Source of the DNA: Gymnorhina tibicen
Lineage: Eukaryota; Chordata; Aves; Passeriformes; Artamidae
Length of the DNA stretch: 64,000 bases
Direction of reading: 5' to 3'
Assembly: GCA_013399875.1 (NCBI GenBank)
Contig: VXAZ01003471.1
Location: 2,035,783-2,099,782, forward strand
The notes beneath the pieces are model-generated. The model had not been told where the DNA came from, searched no databases, and worked only from the letters and a program-made list of their open reading frames with translations. Every line of letters starts with the position of its first letter. Position 1 is the stretch's first letter. The position numbers and the translations under genes are program-made. Below are positions 39,345 through 51,229 of the stretch, in pieces.

Positions 39345-39769
39345 GCTGCTCCCCGGCTTCTCCGCTGCCCTCCTCAACTCAGGCTCGGTCTCCTCCTTTT
39401 CCAATGGCCGGACCTTCCCGAAGCGCGGACCGTGCGGGCGCTCGGGAGCGATGCGGGATCTTCTGGTGATCCCCGGTCAATCGTGGCAGCCCCGTCCCTG
39501 GTCCCAGGGTTTTCCTGCGCTCCGGCAGGCAGCTGCGCAGGCCCTTCACAGGCAGCACTGTTTCTTTCTCTGTTTACTCGTTTCCAATGGCAATTGCACC
39601 ACCGAGTCTCAGTACGTCTGGAACTTGGCCTGGGGCTGTTTTGGTTACATTGAAGTTTTTGCTTCAGCGCTGCCAGATTTAAATGGTGACTTCACCAGCA
39701 CTGAGCTAAAAAGGAGAAAAGGGGAGGAGGGAGGTAGTGCAGCGAGCGGGAGCGAGGGAGAGGGCCAGG

Positions 39770-39792
39770 GCATTACATCATCGCTTGGACGG
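39770..39792 (+). promoter_or_regulatory. Paired motif copy 1 (bZIP-like half plus 12-bp core)
   Basis: gcattacatca (39770-39780) is followed directly by tcgcttggacgg (39781-39792). The same 12-base core occurs at 40238-40249, where it is followed by the exact reverse complement of the 11-base flank. The flank contains a TGATGTAAT-type sequence on the minus strand, close to ATF/C-EBP or PAR-bZIP sites. Confidence 0.55.
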
Positions 39793-39811
39793 GAATCAAA
39801 TGGGAAGGATA

Positions 39812-39818
39812 TGACTCA
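39812..39818 (+). promoter_or_regulatory. AP-1 consensus site TGACTCA
   Basis: A perfect seven-base AP-1 (Jun/Fos) palindrome, 20 bases after motif copy 1 and within the CpG-rich block. A single heptamer is expected by chance every few kilobases, so only its location makes it notable. Confidence 0.35.
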
Positions 39819-39962
39819 CTCGGGCTAGTTAAGCTTTGGCTCAAGTTCTACATACACTCATTCCAGGGCTCTCATGTTCTGCACCTCAGCAGGGAATTCA
39901 GGCTCAGTGATGTCCATGAGGTTTGTTTTTAATTTTCTTTTCCTTTTCTGATTTCTATATAG

Positions 39963-40043
39963 TTTCCCCCCCTCCTCGCCTTCCTCCTCCTCCTCTCCTC
40001 CTCCCCTCCCGAGTCCCCCTTTCCCACTCTTTTCCACTTCTAC
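39963..40043. repeat. Polypyrimidine (CT/CTC-rich) tract
   Basis: About 80 bases almost wholly of C and T on the plus strand, including tcctcctcctcc runs. Tracts of this kind are common near promoters and can adopt non-B DNA. It could equally be a decayed TCC microsatellite. Confidence 0.8.
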
Positions 40044-40237
40044 AGAGTTTGTTTTCTGGTGCGTGTAACCTCAGCTCTTAGGAGCAGAAGCTGTTTTTTC
40101 GACCAAACCAAACCCAAACAAGGAGCACAAACTTGAGAGAAGTTTGGTAGTTTGTTGTGGTTTGGTGTCCCCCCCCTCCATCATTATGTTGTTCCTAATC
40201 GGAGGAGACAGGGAGAGAGTTAAAATGCAGGAACCAA

Positions 40238-40260
40238 TCGCTTGGACGGTGATGTAATGC
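40238..40260 (+). promoter_or_regulatory. Paired motif copy 2 (12-bp core plus inverted half)
   Basis: tcgcttggacgg (40238-40249) is followed directly by tgatgtaatgc (40250-40260), the exact reverse complement of the 11 bases preceding the core in copy 1. A CCAAT box overlaps the 5' side (ccaatcg). See copy 1 at 39770. Confidence 0.55.
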
Positions 40261-40310
40261 TGGAACTGCAGGGTTGTTAAGTAATGTGAGAGGAAGGGGG
40301 TCAGGGTTGC

Positions 40311-43300
40311 AAAGCATTTACCTGCTGTCAAGGGGCTTTAAGTTTATTATCAATTGCAGTGACTGTAACTGGCTTCAGACTGCACTCTCTAATTATTCAC
40401 AGACTCCCCTTTTTTATCTTTTATTATTAAAAGTAAAACTATATTACGGTATTTTAAAAAATGTGGTATTATCACAGCTGCGAATTATTTTCCACCGGGG
40501 TTTTTTGATATTTTTTAAATGGCTTGAAACTGGATGTCTCTTTCACAAAAAGCCCGGAGAGAGCAAAAAGAAAAGAGAAAGGCAAAAAGGGGTGGTTCTT
40601 CGAGCGTGGCTGGTGAATTTGAAACTGTTTGAAGAAAGCAGTCCAGCCTCTGCCTAGCAGAGCGAGTAAAAGCTTCTACTGTTGGAAATCCGCTGTAGAA
40701 AATAAAGCGTTTAAGAGAGGCAGCTTGCAGAGCTCGTCCCAACGAGCCTCAGCTTTTCATCCCTAACACTTGTCAGCAGTATTGTGATCCCTAGCTCACC
40801 CCGGGCTCGTGGCTGTCTTGCTTTCGCTGGGACTGTGGAGGTCCCGACCCTGCTCAGCAGATCCGCTCCTGTCACGGTTCTGCTCTCTAGAGCTGCCAGG
40901 GTCTTGTGGCACCTGCCTACATGGATTTCCTTTGCAGGACAGAGCACTGTGCTTGTCTTACTAAGTCTGGCAGTCTCCCTATAGACCTTTTAGTCTTTTT
41001 TCCACGTAGCTAACTGTCTCTAGATCTGGTGTGGAGGGAGAAAAGGTACCTCTTCCCCGAGTTCACTGTGAGTACATTGCCCTTAGGGTGGGCCGCAGAG
41101 TTTAACACTAAGCGTGCTCAGGCATTGGTTGTGTTTAGATGTGGGATGAATGCGAGCTATCAGGTGCGTGCTGGTGTCCTGAGGATACCCGTTCTGCTTG
41201 GAGGAGCTCTGCATCAGGTTTCTGTGTCAAGAGCTGTCTGCTCTTAAGCTATGACTTTCAGAAGTGCCTCTTTCAAAGGCAATTTTTGTCTCTCAGGGAA
41301 GCACTGTATTGGTATCCACTGGAATTGCAGTGTACGACAGATTTGCTTGGTTAATTAAAGATAGCCTTAAGCATGCTGTTGGGGGTTCGGTGATATTTTT
41401 TTTTTTTCCTTACAACCTGTATTGGGGATCGACTGAGCCAAATAACAGTGTTGTTCTGCATTTGGTGGCAAAACCTCCTGCTCTCTTCCTGAACAAGACA
41501 AGACCCTGTGACCAGCTTCTGCCTTCCCTTCCCTCTCGTAGCCCTCTGCAAAGTTGTCTTATGTCTACCTGTTATGTTCCTGCACTTTATTCACAGATTT
41601 CCCCTAAGTGCCCTGATTTTCGAGCTCCTCAGTCAACTGCTCAAGCACAAACAATTGCTCAAGGGCCAAACTTTTATCATTTGAGAGCCCAACGTAAAGC
41701 CGCACCCGGCCCTGGCCCACGTTGCAGTGCAGATATACCATATGGATTGGACTGCGCAGTGCTCTGTTGAGGAGGTGTGGGTTGAGGAGGGAGCTGTGCT
41801 GCTGCAGGAGTTCCCGTAGGATTTCTGACTCATACTTTCTCCTAGAAATGTTGGGAAGTGCAGCTCCACGGACCATCAGAATAAAGCATAGTAGATTCTT
41901 TCCTTTGCCTGCCTGCTTTAGATGCTGGGATGGACTTGTCTTCACTCTTTCCCTTCCTGCCTTTTCTGGCTGGAGACTTTGCTCAGGAAAAGTCCGTCAG
42001 TGTTGTCCTAATATAGTGTCTAGCCATGCTGGCAAGATGCTGGGCAGAGGATAACAGGCTGTCACACTCCATCTCTCCTCTGCAGAAACACATCCCTGCT
42101 ATTTCTTTTATAAAAACACGTGTAAAATACGCTGTGCAGCATGTCCTGAAAGTCTCTGGGTATTGGATTCCATTCCACAGGGGATCAGAGTCTCACTTGT
42201 CTGGTACCAGCTATTAACATGTCACCTGTCTGGGAGGGCAGCAAAAGAGAACATCTTGGTGCTCTAGACGGTGTGGACTGGCTGATGACCCTGCTGTGTA
42301 CTCAAACTTTCACAAATTATCCACCGTGCTGATTCACGCTCGGTGAAGTTAGGTAGAAGGTGTAAAGATGTAAATCCTTCTTGCCTTTCAGAAGTGCACT
42401 GCAACTCTAAGTTGCAATTTACTGCTGCTACTTCACTGATTTCAACACAGCACCACAGGAAAAACAGTTGTAAAGGCTTCTTTCAAAAAGCCACAGTTGT
42501 GAATTCCGTATGCATGCACACACAGGTGTGTGTGTGTATGTATGCGTATTGGTTGTTGAAGCAACAAAACATATAATTAATTAATGAAGTATAACTGTCC
42601 AGATGAGAGTCAGAGAGCTCTGGTTGTAGTTGACAGGTGCTTTTGAAATGCACATTCTTTTTGGACAACAAAAAAAGAGGAAACTAGCTGCCCATTTGGA
42701 TTCCTCTGCTGCTAGTTGCTGGGACCCAGTGGTTTGCCAGTGGACTTGCAGCTTCATGGTCAGAGGTCAACAGCCCTGACAGTCAAGTTCCACACATTCG
42801 AAGCTGGGTCTTTTGGCAAGCGGATTTTCTTATTGAAGGATGATATCTTTAGGGACCTAATTTTTAAACAGCAGCCAAGAGAAATGTTAACAGTGCTCTG
42901 AAAATGAGCATCAGAAGATATATTCAGAAGCACATGTAACCTGTCAAACAAACCAGAGGCCAAACACACCAGAGCTTGGGAGTGATGTTTGCACTGGAGA
43001 GCCAACTGTGCGTGGTCGGCCTGTGAAGAAAGGCAATCTGCTCCGAGCAAAGCCTGGCTGGACGAGTCCCAGTAAATTTTTCCCACCAAGATCCCAAGTA
43101 ACATTTCCACCTGCATTGCTGAATGTGTGCATTGGCAGAATATCTGCTCTATAAGCTGTGTGATTTTAAGCCATAATTTGGTGCTCCTTAGCTGGTCTCT
43201 GCATGCACAAAAGAATTGGCTCCGTAGTTGCAGTACAAAAGGAAGAGGTAAATATCAGACAGCTTGTTTTTATTTCACTGAATGTGATCCCTCTGTTCCT

Positions 43301-44436
43301 GAATTCCTCAGTTTTCCTAGCTCTAACTTGAGACCTTTCCCTTAGCCTTTTTGGAAGACTTGGTTGATGTTTATGAAGCCCAGCAAAGCTTTCAGAGCTG
43401 GTGTTATGAGTGCTGGTATCAGAGCAGGTCAGGTGTTGGACAGAGGGGGTGGCAGGGCTGGCAGCTCATGGAGTTTTGGATGCAGCAGGCAGGAAGACCA
43501 AGTTGTTTCCCGCACTTGGGTGGGGTTGGTGGGGCAAAGCAGCCTCCTGTGCCCTTCCCCATCTCTCTCTACTCTCACCTTCCCACCCTTCTTTTGTTCG
43601 TCCTGCACATGCCTGGGGCGTGTTCAGCCCAAACTGTTGAGATCAGCTTTGCTGAAAATTACACTTCAGATCAAAATGTGAGTTAGGTTCCTCCAGTGTG
43701 AAGTGAATGCTGAGTCTTTCTCTGCAGCTACAGATAAACTAGATAGGAAGGTAATTACATCTCATTCCTATCTGACTCCCTTATTTACCATAATCTCTTT
43801 TAATCCCTTTGATACTCATCGTAATAATGTTAATCTTAATGAACTCATTTGGTATTAATGCGGATGTGATTTGTAAGTTCAGAGCAGGCTTGCCATCCTT
43901 GTTTAGCGTTCATTAATATCCACTTAACTCTGTTTATGCTCTCTTTCTCCTGCAAATGGACTTGCATATCTTTGTCTTCCACCTAGATGATGTGGCTTCT
44001 CATAGTGGAACTCTCTTTCCACACTCAGGTTTGTATTTCCTTTCTATTTTTCTTCCTACTTTAAAGATCCCAGAGCAAAGAGCTGTTGGAAACACTGCAT
44101 CCATCTACTAGTGGCTTTCTGTACCCTGTTGCTTAGTCATTTCTTCCACTTCCGACATCAAAATTGAAGGAACCCTTATCCTCTTATTTCTCATTCATGT
44201 GGCATTCCTTCTTAGATTGCTTCAGAGATATTACTTTACTATAGCCCTCATTTTATTGTCTCAGAGGGTGAATAAGTGAGAGACACAACCCCTAGTCTTG
44301 GCAAAGAGACAAATTATTTGTTGCTTACTACCGTACTCTCCCCAAACGCTCTGTTTATGGGTGGGGTACCTTGCCCAAACAGTTTCCAGTGTGGCCAGCC
44401 AATTTTAGTGAGTGAGGACTACATTTGGATGTTGAG
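40311..44436. other. Flank of the CpG block, no gene identified
   Basis: Somewhat richer in GC and CpG up to about 41.2 kb (for example 40795-40880), then ordinary. The open frames include one of 168 codons at 41264-41770 on the plus strand. It has no recognised domain and includes a run of phenylalanines encoded by a poly-T tract (near 41396-41408). Any 5' untranslated exon here could not be recognised from sequence alone. Confidence 0.45.
42511..42549. repeat. CA/TG short repeat with inverted symmetry
   Basis: cacacac and gtgtgtg arms meet around a two-base centre (near 42524), followed by tgtatgtatg. This is a microsatellite-like, potentially cruciform tract. Confidence 0.75.
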
Positions 44437-44500
44437 CCTGATCCAAAGCTTATTGCAGTGAATGGGAGAGCTGAGTTGATGGGCTCGGGATAAAATCTGT
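44437..44500. repeat. Second palindromic MITE-like fossil (decayed)
   Basis: The left arm 'cctgatccaaagcttattgc' plus 'agtgaatggga' is the same family arm as at 3190. The right arm (tgagttgatgggctcggg, ataaaa) is a degenerate inverted copy. It is more diverged than the copy at 3.19 kb but keeps the diagnostic 'gatccaaagc' end. Confidence 0.5.
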
Positions 44501-47474
44501 GGAACTATCCTCTTTTCAGTCCTTTGAGCACCCACGTATTTGTCAACATCTCTAGCTTTGGAATGTGCCCTCTTGAAAAACTACTTGTTTAGCCACAGTG
44601 ATCCCAGAGACTGATGAACCTTGGATCTCTATTAATGTGTGATTTCCTCTCTACGTGGGTGCTTGTGTTTGTTTTTAAACGTGGCATGGAATTTCTGTGT
44701 TGTGGTGCTTGCTCCCACTCGATTTCCTCCAAACACGTTTTTAAAGCCTTGATTGTCAAATAGCATGAATTATTTTTCAGTCCCAGTGACACACATTTTG
44801 CTTTTTAGGTCTTTTGAATCCTGGCAGAGCCAGAAAAGTATCATTTACTTAACAGAACACTGTTTATTCCATCCTCTCTTCCATTCTTTATTTTATGGCC
44901 TGATGTTTCCTTGTAGCATCAACTTCCAGTGTTAAAATGAGTATCTCCATTGAAAACATACAACTTTCAATTTACTGAAAGATTTCTGCACATTATAATA
45001 AAACTAGCCATTCTCTTGGTAAAAACTACTAATTGAGAGTGAGATTTGTAGTCTCTCAGTTCAGCATAAGCTGTATTTCTGTGGTGGTCTTTACTTTAAC
45101 ATCATTTCATTCAAGAGCATTGCAGGATTTTGGAAAATTGCAACCATTAGTCAAACATATTAAAGCTCTTTATTAGTATGAGTACAAGACATATTCATGT
45201 AAATAACAAGATAGAGAGTTTTACTGCAGATATCTGCCACTCTCGTGCTGCCCCATGACCATAAAGAATATGGGCAATGTGGTTCAGATGGTCATTATTT
45301 TCTACAGATAATAAATCTGTGCCCATTAGCTGCAGCAAAATAATAACTATAATAATAGAAGTTCAATATCACAAGCCTTGTCAAAAGTAATGTCAGTTGA
45401 ATATTTTACCACACTGGAAAAGCCCATCAGCACCAGTAATTTTATATGTCAGATTTAACACGAGCTAGTTTTTTCCAAATGAAGTCTTACAAACCAGAAC
45501 AGAAAAAATGTGCTAGACCAGATTCTTCCTTGACCTCAGCTTAAGGCAACTCAGTATCATGTCAGAAAAGTTCCAGTACCGTGTTCTTTGTTATCATTTG
45601 GTTTCCAGGTCAAAATGAACTTTTCTTTCACTGCAGCTAAGGACATGAGCTGTATTTCTCTTGTATCACAGAACTGCAGGAATTCTCATTGCTCTGAATA
45701 CTTTTCAGTTTTCTGATACACTTTGAGTAAGTGAGTTTCTTTAGAAAACTCGTGTAGAAATAAGATTGGCTGAAAAATCAAAACAAACACTAAATTAAGG
45801 TTCAGTTTGCAGTTTGCCTGAACCACCAGATTCCTTGCCATTGGAATCCAGTGTTGACAAGTATCTCCTGTGGCCATTTGTACGAAAGAGGGATGTGTTG
45901 CACCAAGTGCAGATTGGTACACAGATCTCTGGTGTGTGTCTGTCCCCATCTTTGAGGCTTCAAGGCAAAATTAACTTCTGCTATTCCTAAGCAATCATAC
46001 CAGAAGGAATTTACCACCTGAATAAGATTTCAAATTGCATGACTTAAGATGGTGATATTGGTATATAAATTTGATTGGTGGTTTCTTTCTTTTTGAAATT
46101 GACACTCTATTAGCACTCCTCAGGTCTCCCTCACATTTCAAGCTTTTCTTTAAGAATGAGAAATCAAATTTAGGGCAAAAATTTAAGCAACAGTTAAAGG
46201 GGGACATTGCTGTGCATCGCTAAGTGTTCAGTGTGGCTTTTTACTTACTAATCTTGTGCAGTATAGAACTTTTCCCAGCTGCTGCAATTCAGTAGATATT
46301 CTAATATTTAGTAATTAATTAAGTCATTTTTTCATTTAAACTATTTTGACAAGACCTTGTAGTGCCCTATAAAAAACCTGCAGTACATACTTCAGGAAAA
46401 GTACAAAACCTTACCAGCAATGTTTTTAAAAATGTGCAAAAATAAGTGAATGTTATAGGGAAAAAAATGAGCATAGAGATAGCTGGAAAAGCATGAATTT
46501 ATAAAGGTCTTCTTAGAAGAGCAAAGTGTGGCTGATTGAAAAGTTTCCAATGAGACTCAGTAACTGTTAAAATTCGGGCTTTTGACAACAATTTTTTCAC
46601 GAGAAATTGGGAATTGTTTTTGCTGCAAAACACCTTTTTTGTTAATTAAGAAAGGTCTTGAAAAAGAGTAAGTTTCTCACTTGCTATACACTGAAAGATG
46701 ATTAAGCTTTGTACATTTTATTTGCTGTTTGATATTCAGTGTCACTTCTAAATGGTTCTGTTACTTCTGATTTATTTCTATGGGCAAATGCCCAGAAAGT
46801 GGGAAGAGTAGCAAATGATAAAACAGGCAATAATACTCTGGCATCTGCGTGTGTTACATTCCAGAGTTTTAAACTTTGGTCTCACCTGGTCTTGCCCAGG
46901 ACAAGTTCTTGACTGAAAGCACAGAGAGCTGCAACTCCAATACCTCCTTTTTCCTCCTTAATAGGCAGTTCTTTATCTCAGGGAGACTTATTTTAAAGAT
47001 GCAATGCTCCAATAACAGGATGTTTTGGAGTGTAGGTCAGATTGAGCTGGATGTAGGAAGGGTCTGTTTCTTCCCCGTGTAGCACTGAGGAGCACTGAAT
47101 TCCAGCGACACATCCGCCCTGCTGTGTGTCTCTTGTGCAGAGGAATTATCAAATAGGACAAACATTAGATATAATAATTAACTGATTGGCTCAGAGTCAG
47201 ATATTTGGGTTTGCCCAAACAATCCTTAGAGGACTTAGAAAGATCTCTGTTTTGAGGGGAATACAAAATTTCTGCACTCAGCCTAAGTCTGGGGCAGTTT
47301 TGGGTGAAATCTTCTTGGACTGTTGAATAACTCCAGGCAAATGGGCACCCCAAAACTGCACACATGCTCTTGTGTGAGTCTGCAGTGACTTACTGGAAGG
47401 TGGGTCAGCTGCACGGAGGACAGATGGCACTATGGACGTGTTCCCTAAGCTGAAGGGAGAGAGTAGCCAGGGGA
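44501..47474. other. Unique non-coding DNA, no gene seen
   Basis: AT-rich sequence with short overlapping frames only (at most 87 codons). No repeat could be identified. Confidence 0.5.
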
Positions 47475-47855
47475 GCAGAGAGCGGGGGAACTTGGTTTAT
47501 TCAGCCTGAAGAGATGGCTACCAGGGGATCTGACTGCAGTCTTTAGCTACTTACAGGGTAGTTACAGAGGAGACAGGGTCTGCCCCACTTTGCAGCATGA
47601 AGACGGAAGACAGCAGGCACAAGTTTCAGTGAGAGAAAGTTCCATGAGACCTAAAGAAAGAAAGGTTCCAGCAGGTGAACTGTGGCAAGGCACAGCAACT
47701 GGCTGGAGTCAGTCTCTGCTGCTGTAGATTTTCACACTCTGTCTAAAAAAAGGCCCCCAGCAGCCTGCTCTGATACTGCATTTAGTCCTGGTTGGAGCAG
47801 GAGGCTGGACAAGGTGACCCTCTGAGGTGTCTTCTGGCTGAACCTATTCTCTGGA
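47475..47855 (+). mobile_element. Old CR1 LINE 3' fragment
   Basis: In plus orientation the block order of a CR1 3' end is visible: 'ttggtttattcagcctgaag' (consensus: gttcagcctggag), 'agctacttacagggtagtt' (consensus: aactacctgaaaggaggtt), 'acagaggagacagggtctg', 'ggcacaagtttcagtgag', 'cccagcagcctgctctga', and finally 'ttggagcaggaggctggac', 'aaggtgaccctctgaggtg'. Substitutions and small indels are plentiful, so it is older than the 12.0-kb copy but younger than that at 26.5 kb. It is 5'-truncated, with no coding region left. Confidence 0.8.
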
Positions 47856-48383
47856 CCTGCACTGGGCAATGATGGCAGCACCGGCTGTCTGTACAGGGGG
47901 TGGAAGCAGGAAGAATTTTGATGAGCAAAAAGCAGTAAGAAAAGCAAAAGCTGAGATAAGAACGTAATGTCATCTAAAGCATATCCTGTGCCTGCTTGTG
48001 TCCACCTTGAGAAATAAACAATACATGCACTTCACGTAACACTAAATGTGGACTCTGAATTGCTCTGTGCTTCAAGGTGCTTAATTTCCTAACTTTCCCA
48101 TCATGCTGTAAGTGATGGACACTCAAGTTTTAGTAGATGCCTGATAAACATGCAAAGATACAACAGTAATAATGAAAAACAGCCATTTTTTGGCTGACAT
48201 GTGAGACAAAATACAGCCAAATATGTTTTCAGTTTATAAACAGCTAAAGAGATCTTGTTCCCTCCTTGACTAAGCATCTGAAGTTTTTGCTTGTAGTGAA
48301 GAATTGCAAGAGAATTCTAAAATCCTGTGAGAAAATCCATCTCTGATTTCCAAACTAGCCAGCTGTTTAAAAGAGCCCTTCCC

Positions 48384-48402
48384 TGCNCCCCCGCCCCCCC
48401 CC
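48384..48402. repeat. Poly-C tract containing an unresolved base
   Basis: A C-rich run broken by one N (48387) and one G. A second run of ten C lies 60 bases on (48464-48473). The N is the only ambiguous base I noticed and probably marks a homopolymer sequencing problem. Confidence 0.85.
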
Positions 48403-48463
48403 AGTTTTCTTTTATTTTAACAAAAGTAAGGGAATTAAACTATAACCAATAAAACTTTGGAAG

Positions 48464-48473
48464 CCCCCCCCCC
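48464..48473. repeat. (C)10 homopolymer
   Basis: Ten consecutive C, unusual in such AT-rich surroundings. The length may be unreliable. Confidence 0.8.
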
Positions 48474-50428
48474 ATGGTAATTTTCAGCATGTTTTGCAAA
48501 ACTAGGAGACAAGCTTTGTCCAAAACCATGTGAGGGATCCATTTGCTAATATCCCTGTAAGCTCAAATGTATGTATTACAGGAACTTAGCTAGCAAAACT
48601 GTTCCCACTATAAAAGTAATGGCACATTAATGCCTTTTTGCAGTGATCTCCCTGTGTACCTTATCCTGCGTTCATGTTTGTCCATTAACTAATGACTATC
48701 CAATATGCTGCCACTACTATCACATGTAAAATCATGCATGCTCAGTTATTTTATTATTGCAAAATTAATAATTTATTATTGAATAGAACATAAAGACTGA
48801 GGATCAGTCCCTGTGTATGAATCTTCACTGGCAAAAGCTTCTGGAGTGACACTGACTCAATCTTATATTTGTCTTGAGCTAAAAGGCTCAGAGAAGTATG
48901 TTGTTCATATTTATGAAGTTTCTAAAAGTGCAGTCTTAGAGTGTACAGCCCTGTTCTCACTATGCCACTGGCACCTTCTTTTTTGTCATGCATTCACCTT
49001 GTTTGCAAACTCCTTTCTTGTGATCAAGACAAGCTTTGTCCTTTTAAAGTGCTGCGCCTGACGCTTTGGTAAATGTCAAAGATGATTTTGCACCGCTATT
49101 GAATGCAGAGCAAATCACGGAATCTGGACGTGTGGTAAAAACTTCCTGGCTGGAAGAGCTAATCCCCTTGGAAAACAAAACAAAAAGTCCCATACTTTCC
49201 TGTAGAATATTGCATTTTCCCTTGAAACCAGCATTCCTACCGAGTTAATTTATTACTGAATCTAATCTATCTTTAAGATAGCTTTGAAATACCAGTGTTA
49301 GCTCTGTTTTTCATTAATACATTGATATTGATGTTCAGGTTTCTAACTAGCTGTTAAAATCAATTAGGAAAAATCTAGGAAAGAAGACATAAAAGAGAGG
49401 AATGAGTTGGAATATTGGGTTGTTTTTAATAGAGCAAGAAATGAAGAAAAACTGAGAGATTTAAGGTTTCTTTTGTGTCATTGGTGTGCTTCAGGCAGGT
49501 GAGCTGTAATGGTAACCAGTTTTATGTGAATAACAAGCTTGTTGACTTAGGGGCTGAAATTAAAAATAGTAATTTAGGTTAAGTCAATGTGATTTAATTT
49601 TTTAATTATTCTGTGCAAATAAAGAACAAAGACATTCTCAGGTTTTCAAGACAATTACATTTTTAAAATAACTAGGTAGATTTCCAGAATAATATGGCAT
49701 TTCAAACTGGAATGTTTAAATGCTAAAAATTTCTGCTTTTCCAAATATTCTATTCTTCTCCACTTCCAAGATTTATTAAATACATTTTGTGAGTGAATTT
49801 AATAATTTTGGTCAACCTGAAAGTGCTGCTCTATCTTTTGAGCTTGGCCGCAATTTTCTGCATAAATCACAGCAGTTACAGTGCAAGTGAATTCACTGTG
49901 ATAGCGTATATTTAATTTGCACATACTCTATAGATAATTGAAGTCTCTATCCTCATGTAACTTCAGGGGTTTGAGTTGATATCAGGAGCCTCTAGAAAAA
50001 GCTTTCTGTCATTTCTAACACAAGCACGGCACCGTTCTCATGATGAAAAGTAAGGGGATTGGAGCTGAAAAGGCTTTTGCAACTTAATTTTTTCCAGTAT
50101 ATCTTTGTCCTCGCCCAGTGTCGGTTTCAGGGCCAGCAATGCATTGTGCTATACTTTCGTCATCTCTTCCCTCGGTAAAACTAGCTACAAGTAAGTGTGG
50201 CTGAAGAAATCTTGCAAGGTTTGTAAAACTGAGGAATATTAAAGGAGGGCATGTAAATTCATGTAGCTAGATGATTGCAGGATTGGAGACTAGATGTCCA
50301 TAGAAGACGATTGAAAAAAACTTGGTTTTTTACGAGTGACAGATTAAAAATAACTCTTCACTTTTAGCAGCATTCCCAATCTTTCAAGACCTCTGGGAAA
50401 GAGCTTCTTTTTGTGGAAACCTAGTGAC

Positions 50429-50454
50429 ATAGAGAGTTAAATAGAGAGTTAAAT
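50429..50454. repeat. 13-bp tandem duplication
   Basis: The unit atagagagttaaa is present twice in perfect tandem. It is a recent-looking slippage event. Confidence 0.85.
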
Positions 50455-51229
50455 CTTCTCTTAGGTGCCTTTCTTCCCTGGAGTTTCAGTGACTTGTTTT
50501 TTTGTCTGTCTGGGGTTTTGATGATTGAAATACCAAAGGGCCCTGGAAGGGTTTTCGCTTTCACAGAGTCATAAGGACTGGTGGTCAGTAGGGCAGGTGT
50601 GACTGGATGCCCACAATGATCATTGCACTTTAAAATAATGTTTTGTTCCAATGGGGTATTCCTCAATTATTTTTTCTTCTTCAGGTAAGAGTCGGAAGTT
50701 AATGAGGAAGCCCATAAAACTCCATTTTAAGATTGCATTCTTTAAGTCGTAAAATGAAGGTCCTTTGGGTGAAACAAAATGTACTAAATATTAAACACAT
50801 AATTCAGAATGCCTATTTTTATTTAATGGCCTTTTTTCTCAGAAAAGAGCACAAACGAAAAATATGTAATCCTATGTCTAAGAGGAAATCTATCAAAACC
50901 TGCCAAGTTTTCAGGGTTTTTGTTTTTGGTGGATAGCAAGGTTTGGCTATGATATATTTTCAGTTCGTGTACTTTTTATCCCATAATGTGGAGCTTTCAT
51001 TTTGTTATTTCTCTTTGCACTGATCCTTGATATGCTGCTTAAAAAAAAGTCCGAGCAGTTAAACCGTATGTTTATAGCTCCTAATGTCAAAATTTTAATT
51101 GATTTTCCCATATTCAGGGTTAGGAGGGGGCTGTATCATGTTCCACTACGTCATAAAAACAAAAATATTTAAAATATGTTTCAAATAAAATGAAGGGGGA
51201 GAAGAAAAAATGCTTAACTTAGAAAAGAT

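Larger units (their letters stand above)
39301..40310. promoter_or_regulatory. CpG-rich promoter-like region
   Basis: CpG is rare in most of the window, but about 20 CpGs fall in the ~195 bases from 39345 to 39540. A second, looser cluster lies at 39600-39835. The block holds CCAATGG boxes at 39401-39407 and 39584-39590, an AP-1 consensus TGACTCA at 39812-39818, a CCAAT at 40234-40238, a polypyrimidine tract of about 80 bases (39963-40043), and the paired motif described separately. A small CpG island with CCAAT boxes and no TATA box is the usual look of a vertebrate developmental gene promoter or first exon. I cannot assign the gene or the direction of transcription. The 227-codon frame at 39145-39828 overlaps the island but has no recognised domain, and part of it reads through the CA microsatellite. 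Confidence 0.5.

Noticed and set aside
41264..41770. 168-codon plus-strand frame
   Set aside because: It includes a poly-Phe run from a poly-T tract, overlaps frames of similar length on the other strand and has no recognisable domain.
42700..42840. A tRNA-like T-loop phrase (cacattcgaagctggg)
   Set aside because: No matching anticodon or acceptor stems and no A box at the right distance.
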